Under the pieces are notes generated by a model. That model ran no database searches. It was not told where the DNA came from and was given only the letters and a program-made list of their open reading frames with translations. From NCBI GenBank assembly GCA_965371355.1, contig CBDUYD010000009.1, positions 1 through 34,052 of the forward strand: 34,052 nt of DNA, read 5' to 3'. Source of the stretch: JASJHI01 sp965371355. Lineage in GTDB: Bacteria > Actinomycetota > Acidimicrobiia > Acidimicrobiales > Ilumatobacteraceae. Positions 32,497-34,052 of the stretch are shown here, piece after piece. The stretch's first letter is position 1. Each line of letters starts with the position of its first letter. Position numbers and translations under genes: made by a program.

Positions 32497-33423
32497 GTGA
32501 ACGAACAGGAACGCGCGCTCGAACGGCGGGGCGTTCAGGTCGGATTGCTCGCGTACCTGATCTGGGGCTTCCTCACGATCTACTGGAAGCAGCTCGACGC
32601 GTTCGGAGCGATCGAGTTGATCGCCTGGCGGATGGTCGGCGCCGCCGTGGTGATGGCGGTGATCGTCACGCTCCGCCGGACGTGGCCGACGATCACCGAG
32701 GCGTTGACCGATCGCGCCATGTTGCGACGGCTGCTGATCGCCGCGCTGCTGCTGACGGTCAACTGGGGTAGCTACGTGTGGGCGGTCACCAACGACCGGG
32801 TGATCGAGACCGCGCTCGGATACTTCATGGCGCCCCTCGCCACGATGGCGATCGGTGTGCTCGTGCTCGGCGAACGGCCGACGAACGCGCAGCGCTTCGC
32901 GTTCGTCTGCGCGGCGGTGGCGGTGCTCATCCTCACGATCTCCTACGGCCGCCCACCGTGGATCGCACTGGTGCTGACGGTCACGTGGAGCCTGTACGGG
33001 CTCAGCCAGCGACGGATCGCCCTCGGCGCGGTCGAGAGCCTGGCCGGTGAGACGTTGATCCTCGTCGTCCCGGCGGTGATCGCACTCGTCGCGCTCTCGT
33101 TCCGGCCCGGCAGCGTGGTCGAGACCGCCTCGACGCGCGACTGGGTCTTCGTGCTGGGGACCGGTGTGATCACCGCGGTGCCGCTGACGCTCTTCGCGTT
33201 CGCCGCGAAGACGATCCCGTTCACGCTGCTCGGCCCGCTCAATCTCGTCGTGCCGGTCGTCAACTTCCTCCTCGGCTGGGCCGTGTACGGCGAGTCGGTG
33301 CCGCTCGACCGACTGATCGGCTTCGCGTTCGTCTGGCTCGCCCTGCTCGCCGTGATCTTCGACCGGTTCGCCGGGACCGGGCGATCGCGGGTGCCGCGTG
33401 CCATGGTCGCGCGACCGGGCTGA
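32497..33423 (+). CDS. rarD: RarD/EamA-family permease
   Basis: The 308-aa product has about ten membrane segments in two EamA/DMT repeats. GLLAYLIWGFLTIYWKQL at 16-33, ELIAWRM and VTNDRVIETALGYFMAPL are typical of RarD, the chloramphenicol-sensitive/EamA transporter subgroup. Its substrate is not established; DMT family members export amino acids or other metabolites. Start is GTG 32497 with TACCGT 7 nt upstream. A DUF4333 gene follows 14 nt after its stop. Confidence 0.92.
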   Translation: MNEQERALERRGVQVGLLAYLIWGFLTIYWKQLDAFGAIELIAWRMVGAAVVMAVIVTLRRTWPTITEALTDRAMLRRLLIAALLLTVNWGSYVWAVTNDRVIETALGYFMAPLATMAIGVLVLGERPTNAQRFAFVCAAVAVLILTISYGRPPWIALVLTVTWSLYGLSQRRIALGAVESLAGETLILVVPAVIALVALSFRPGSVVETASTRDWVFVLGTGVITAVPLTLFAFAAKTIPFTLLGPLNLVVPVVNFLLGWAVYGESVPLDRLIGFAFVWLALLAVIFDRFAGTGRSRVPRAMVARPG

Positions 33424-33425
33424 GG

Positions 33426-33431
33426 TACGTT
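33426..33431 (+). promoter_or_regulatory. Candidate -10 box TACGTT for the DUF4333 gene
   Basis: TACGTT ends 6 nt before the ATG at 33438, just after the rarD stop, so the small lipoprotein gene may be transcribed on its own as a leaderless mRNA. Confidence 0.4.
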
Positions 33432-33437
33432 CGCCCG

Positions 33438-33728
33438 ATGCGTCGCGCAGCTCTCCTGTCGTTCGTCGTCGTCTCGGCGCCGGCCCTCAGTGGCTGTTTC
33501 ACCACGTCGGCCGACTTTCGCAGCGACGCCGAGGAGTACATCGAGACGACCGTCGCCGACGAGCTCGAGGTCGAGTTCGTGAGCGTCGAGTGCGAGGTAC
33601 CCGTCTCACAGGACGTCGGGACACGCTTCTCGTGCACCGCAACCGATGCCGACGAAGGGGCGTGGGTGTTCGACAACGAGATCACCGCCAAGAACGAGTT
33701 CACCGTCAACGTCGACCGTCGCCCCTAG
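33438..33728 (+). CDS. DUF4333 small lipoprotein
   Basis: The 96-aa product has a signal peptide with lipobox LSGC (Cys at about residue 20) and a small mature domain with two Cys (VECEVP and RFSCTATDADEG), probably a disulfide. The pattern matches the DUF4333 family found as small secreted or membrane-anchored domains in actinobacteria. Function is unknown. It follows rarD closely but has its own putative -10 box. Confidence 0.8.
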   Translation: MRRAALLSFVVVSAPALSGCFTTSADFRSDAEEYIETTVADELEVEFVSVECEVPVSQDVGTRFSCTATDADEGAWVFDNEITAKNEFTVNVDRRP

Positions 33729-33759
33729 GACCGCGATCACCCCACGACCGCGATCACCC
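33729..33759. repeat. Two-copy direct repeat, GACCGCGATCACCC
   Basis: The 14-mer occurs at 33729-33742 and 33746-33759 (17-nt period), immediately after the DUF4333 gene stop. No function assigned. Confidence 0.6.
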
Positions 33760-33779
33760 AAGGACCCCATCCGACCACC

Positions 33780-33830
33780 CGTTCTCGTGAGGATGTTGCG
33801 CTCTATGTGCGCAACATCCTCACGAGAACG
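33780..33830. terminator. Perfect 22-bp inverted repeat (hairpin) between two lipoprotein genes
   Basis: The left arm (33780-33801) is exactly complementary to the right arm (33809-33830) with a 7-nt loop TCTATGT. It lies 51 nt after the DUF4333 stop and 72 nt before the next start. There is no U-tract; the right side is followed by AAATGGGG. It could terminate the DUF4333 transcript, but its length and perfection are more than a terminator needs, so an extragenic palindromic repeat is an alternative. Confidence 0.6.
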
Positions 33831-33902
33831 AAATGGGGTTGGGCGCGGGCGGAGGCGGTTGTGCGACGATGTGTGCGGCGGGCCCACCCTCGAAGGAGAC
33901 AC

Positions 33903-34052
33903 ATGAAGAAATCGCGATTTGCTCTGATCCCCGTCATCATCCTGGCGGCCGCCGCGTGTGGCAGCGATGACGGCGGAGCCAGCGTGACCGACGAGCAACA
34001 GGCCAGCGTGACCGACGAGCAACAGGCCAGCGTGACCGACGAGCAACAGGCC
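33903..34052 (+). CDS. Lipoprotein with octapeptide repeats, N-terminal part only (runs off the window end)
   Basis: The visible 50 residues comprise a signal peptide MKKSRFALIPVIILAAAACG with a lipobox AAAC (Cys19), a short GSDDGG linker, and tandem octapeptides ASVTDEQQ. Three full copies are present and a fourth begins at the last codon. AAGGAG at 33893-33898 lies 4 nt before the ATG, a clear Shine-Dalgarno. The mature domain is beyond the window, so function is unknown. The low-complexity stretch probably acts as a spacer between the lipid anchor and a folded domain. Confidence 0.8.
   Translation, partial: MKKSRFALIPVIILAAAACGSDDGGASVTDEQQASVTDEQQASVTDEQQA
33978..34052 (+). repeat. In-frame 24-nt tandem repeat
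   Basis: Three identical 24-nt units at 33978-34001, 34002-34025 and 34026-34049 encode ASVTDEQQ; the next unit begins at 34050. The copies are identical at the DNA level, showing recent expansion or homogenisation. The array reaches the window end, so the true copy number is unknown. Confidence 0.95.

Noticed and set aside
33606..34046. Minus-strand ORF encoding GLLLVGHA repeats
   Set aside because: It is the complement of the ASVTDEQQ repeat in the lipoprotein gene, which has a signal peptide and a Shine-Dalgarno; the minus frame has neither.
33729..34052. CRISPR-like array from the repeats at the right end
   Set aside because: The 24-nt units are contiguous without spacers and in frame within a coding region; no cas genes are present.

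Overview
The window is 34 kb of high-GC bacterial chromosome, densely coding on both strands, with no rRNA, tRNA, CRISPR array, prophage or IS element that I can see. The gene set points to an actinobacterium: F420 biosynthesis (cofC/fbiD), PafB/PafC WYL regulators, a mycoredoxin-like glutaredoxin, OtsAB trehalose synthesis, and a gpsA / fbiD / HU neighbourhood resembling Mycobacterium tuberculosis Rv2982c-Rv2986c. The overall style suggests class Acidimicrobiia (Ilumatobacter-like), but that placement is inference; no marker gene here settles it.

Layout. 1-3.8 kb: a truncated lipoprotein, the NHEJ pair Ku and a polymerase-only LigD, a membrane protein and a lipoprotein. 4.0-8.2 kb: an accessory cluster with a DddP-like M24 metalloenzyme translationally overlapping a BesD/ArpA-like Fe(II)/2-oxoglutarate oxygenase, a divergent LysR regulator and a second, ordinary M24 peptidase. 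8.3-10.0 kb: a DGPF/YCII protein and an ECF42-type sigma factor. 10.1-15.3 kb: a plus-strand run of glutaredoxin, cystathionine beta-synthase, cystathionine gamma-lyase/synthase, OtsA and OtsB, linking reverse transsulfuration to trehalose. 15.3-18.3 kb: minus-strand gpsA, an unknown 419-aa protein and rnhB. 18.35-20.1 kb: cofC and a PIG-L deacetylase, then convergent HU. 20.3-24.2 kb: HIT hydrolase, PIN-PhoH ATPase, an Rrf2 regulator coupled to RIC/YtfE iron-centre repair, and a DEDDh exonuclease. 24.2-30.0 kb: minus-strand aldehyde dehydrogenase, 3-hydroxyacyl-CoA dehydrogenase, a B12-binding mutase subunit, pafB, pafC and a TerB-like/Coq4-like fusion. 30.1-32.4 kb: pgi and pgl. 32.5 kb to the end: RarD/EamA transporter, DUF4333 lipoprotein, a perfect 22-bp hairpin, and a lipoprotein whose octapeptide repeats run off the end.

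The most general signal is in the start sites. About a dozen genes that head transcription units have no Shine-Dalgarno sequence; instead a TANNNT box ends 6 to 9 nt before the start codon, as expected for leaderless mRNAs. Genes inside operons and a minority of lead genes carry recognisable SDs. The most interesting gene group is the LysR / 2OG-oxygenase / DddP-like set, where the M24 protein keeps the metal-ligand spacing of DMSP lyase DddP but appears to lack its catalytic aspartate. No stretch over 300 bases lacks a gene; the intergenic regions are mostly 0-140 nt and are described where they hold something.
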